64,000 bases of DNA from Diphasiastrum complanatum. Taxonomy: Eukaryota; Streptophyta; Lycopodiopsida; Lycopodiales; Lycopodiaceae. Position 1 is the stretch's first letter. Each line of letters opens with the position of its first letter. Made by a program: the position numbers and the translations under genes. The notes beneath the pieces are model-generated. The model was not told the origin of the DNA. It saw only the letters and a program-made list of their open reading frames with translations, and did not search any database. The stretch is from assembly GCA_029204225.1 (NCBI GenBank), contig CM055094.1:18996065-19060064 (forward strand), written 5' to 3'. Below, in pieces: positions 62,246 to 64,000 of this stretch.

Positions 62246-62921
62246 TGATAAAAATACAGCAAAATAAACCCATTTGGTTCTAGAAATGATGGAGAAAGCA
62301 CCTACTTAAAATCCAAACAAGATCTAAGCTAGATTATTAATCAATGCATTGATTCCTAGTTTATCTTGGCTTGAACTCCATTAATTACTCCAATACTCTT
62401 CACACATGTGGATGTACGGCTTGCTGTTGCCTGCGTACTATACCTGCAACTCCAATATCATTCAATGATCATAAAAAATCATAAGCCAATAGCATTCATC
62501 AGTCAAATCATAGACTCAAACTAGTCAAGAAGGAAAATCTCAATTTTGTTCATAATTGGATGGAAGTCCCATCACATATTTATACATGTAGAGCTCGAAT
62601 TTGAGTGTATTATGGCTTCTATGTAATCATCACAACCTAACCCTAACATCCAACCTAAAGATCCAGTTGATCCACCCTATTTAGGGTCGATACCTCGAGA
62701 TCCAAAAACAATGCAAAAACTGTTATTTTAAGCTCCTACTTTTTTTCTACCTTATCTATGCACTCTTTGGACACATTCCAAAGGTACCATTCCAAAGCTA
62801 GGTTAATAATTTGACTTAGAATAAGGTATCCTATGCTTTTGGCATGTGTGACATCCCACATCATGGCCTCAAAGTCATTTACAAGTGAGATTTATGCAAA
62901 CTAGCTTGTGTAAATTTAACA
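62246..62921 (-). repeat. LTR of the minus-strand copia element, unit 3
   Basis: Right end AACA at 62918-62921 before CTCCTCCTC. Keeps the CTAGATTATTAATC segment lost in unit 2. Confidence 0.6.
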
Positions 62922-63900
62922 CTCCTCCTCACAACTAGTTTGAAGATAACATAGAATTGCTATCAACCCTAGGGCTGACCTTAACTTCACAAATGCAGCT
63001 CTTTGAAGTGGTTTAGTGAGGATATCAGCAACACATTCACTACTTGCCACATGCTCCAAAGATATCTCCTTAGATTGCACCTTCTCTGACAAAAAATGAT
63101 GAGAGATCTCAATATGTTTTGGTCTTGCATGGAAGATTGGGTTGGTTGCAAGGTGTTGGACTGAAATGTTGTCATTGTAGAGAGTTGGAACATCATATAA
63201 ACTTTGCTAAGGATCTTGGAAGTCCTAAGGCAAGCCCCTCCTTGCACATGATCTCCATGGATTTCGAGTTGATGTGGCCAAGTCTTTTGTGCCGTAGAAT
63301 ATGGTTGGATACTTTGGTCTCCTTGGCTAGCATCACAATATTAGCATCCACATAGGCATCTAGTTTGAACAATCTTCCAAACCTTATGCCTTTAGCAATG
63401 ATCTTGCCATCCTTCTTGATGTTACATGTATTTGTGGCGAACTCCACAATCAAACCATTGTCAAGCAATTGCCCTACACTAAGCAGGTTCTTAGTGATAC
63501 TGAAAATGTAAAGCATTCCATCAATCTTGATCTTCCTTGAAGATCCCAAGCAAAAAGGTATGGATCCTATTCCTTCTATCTTCCAAGCATAATTATTTGC
63601 TGTAAAAATTGACTTGATAGGTCCTTCATAGGTAGATAAGGTTGAAAAATACTCCCTCTTACTCGTCATGTGGGAGCTAGCCCCACTATCTATCCACCAA
63701 GGGTCTTCACCTCTTATGCTTGAAGAAGAGAAACTTGGCATCATGACGAAATCTTCATGAGAGCTCTCCTCTTCCTCTTGACCAAGATTTGCTGGACTTT
63801 GAGTTTGCTTCTTCTTGAATAGATGCAAAATAGAAATGATTAAAATACTAGATATCCCACTACCTAGGGACTTGAGAAAGCTCAAAACTTGACCTCTCAA
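62922..63900 (-). pseudogene. Ty1/copia protease/pre-integrase joined to RNase H end, unit 3
   Basis: Same deletion structure as in units 1 and 2. The 235-codon ORF 63193-63900 carries WWIDSGASSHMTS and HKRLGHINSKSMEIMC. The stretch around 63480-63560 (LYIFSITKNLL, GSSRKIKIDG) matches the 31.6/56.5 kb version rather than the 7.3/37.6 kb version, which suggests gene conversion between the two copia blocks. Confidence 0.85.
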
Positions 63901-64000
63901 TAAGATCCTACCCGATCTTATGCCAAATCATATCTATTAATGTTAACAAGAATGGAAACTAGCTTGAATTTGCATAAAAATTGGATGTAGAACTGCCTCC
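63901..64000. other. Unit 3 continues past the window edge
   Basis: Matches 38037-38130 up to GTAGAACTGCCTCC. The window ends before the point where units 1 and 2 diverge. Confidence 0.5.

Overview
This is a nuclear window from a plant-like eukaryote: Ty1/copia and Ty3/gypsy remnants, GT-AG introns of about 95-100 bp, AATAAA poly(A) signals, TATA boxes, and a histone fold with plant CENH3 hallmarks. It is AT-rich and densely nested with repeats. No bacterial operon, CRISPR array, rRNA or tRNA gene was seen. The clade cannot be fixed; a Penelope-type reverse transcriptase remnant hints at a non-flowering plant, but only weakly.

The main architecture is a very long tandem duplication. Using the antisense copia gag as phase marker, unit 1 spans 2517-32097 (29.6 kb), unit 2 spans 32098-56965 (24.9 kb) and unit 3 starts at 56966 and runs off the window. 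The same blocks recur in the same order, interrupted by unit-specific indels: about 0.8 kb missing from unit 1 near 3.2 kb, about 5.7 kb missing from unit 2 near 39.3 kb, and about 1 kb extra in unit 3 at 59.6-60.6 kb. Left of unit 1 (1-2516) lies the 3' part of a separate Ty1/copia element with its 3' LTR, inserted into the gag block; units 2 and 3 have no insertion at that site.

Order within a unit: minus-strand copia gag; 5' part of an unrecognised element (ORF A) joined to a Ty3/gypsy fragment; an AT-rich spacer; minus-strand copia LTR and pol remnants; a block with a TATA box; then the cassette ORF A - ORF B - ACGTG/G-box cluster with TATA box - CENH3-like histone gene - CATGTGGCAAGCC-type satellite - GA microsatellite; a small ORF; 240-bp tandem repeats; a minus-strand gene with one membrane segment and a duplicated domain; another ORF A copy; and minus-strand copia protease-gag leading into the next unit.

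Unit 1 also carries a second, truncated cassette (9-12.5 kb) followed by a TA microsatellite and a Penelope-like reverse transcriptase pseudogene; this is the part missing from unit 2. The most notable item is the intronless, AT-hook-bearing CENH3-like ORF at 22182-22640, open through the whole histone fold in unit 1 and frameshifted in unit 2. ORF A and ORF B are repeated families I do not recognise; ORF B keeps spliceosomal introns but all copies share disabling changes. Almost every coding remnant here is broken, so the CENH3-like ORF is the only one with a clear claim to being intact.
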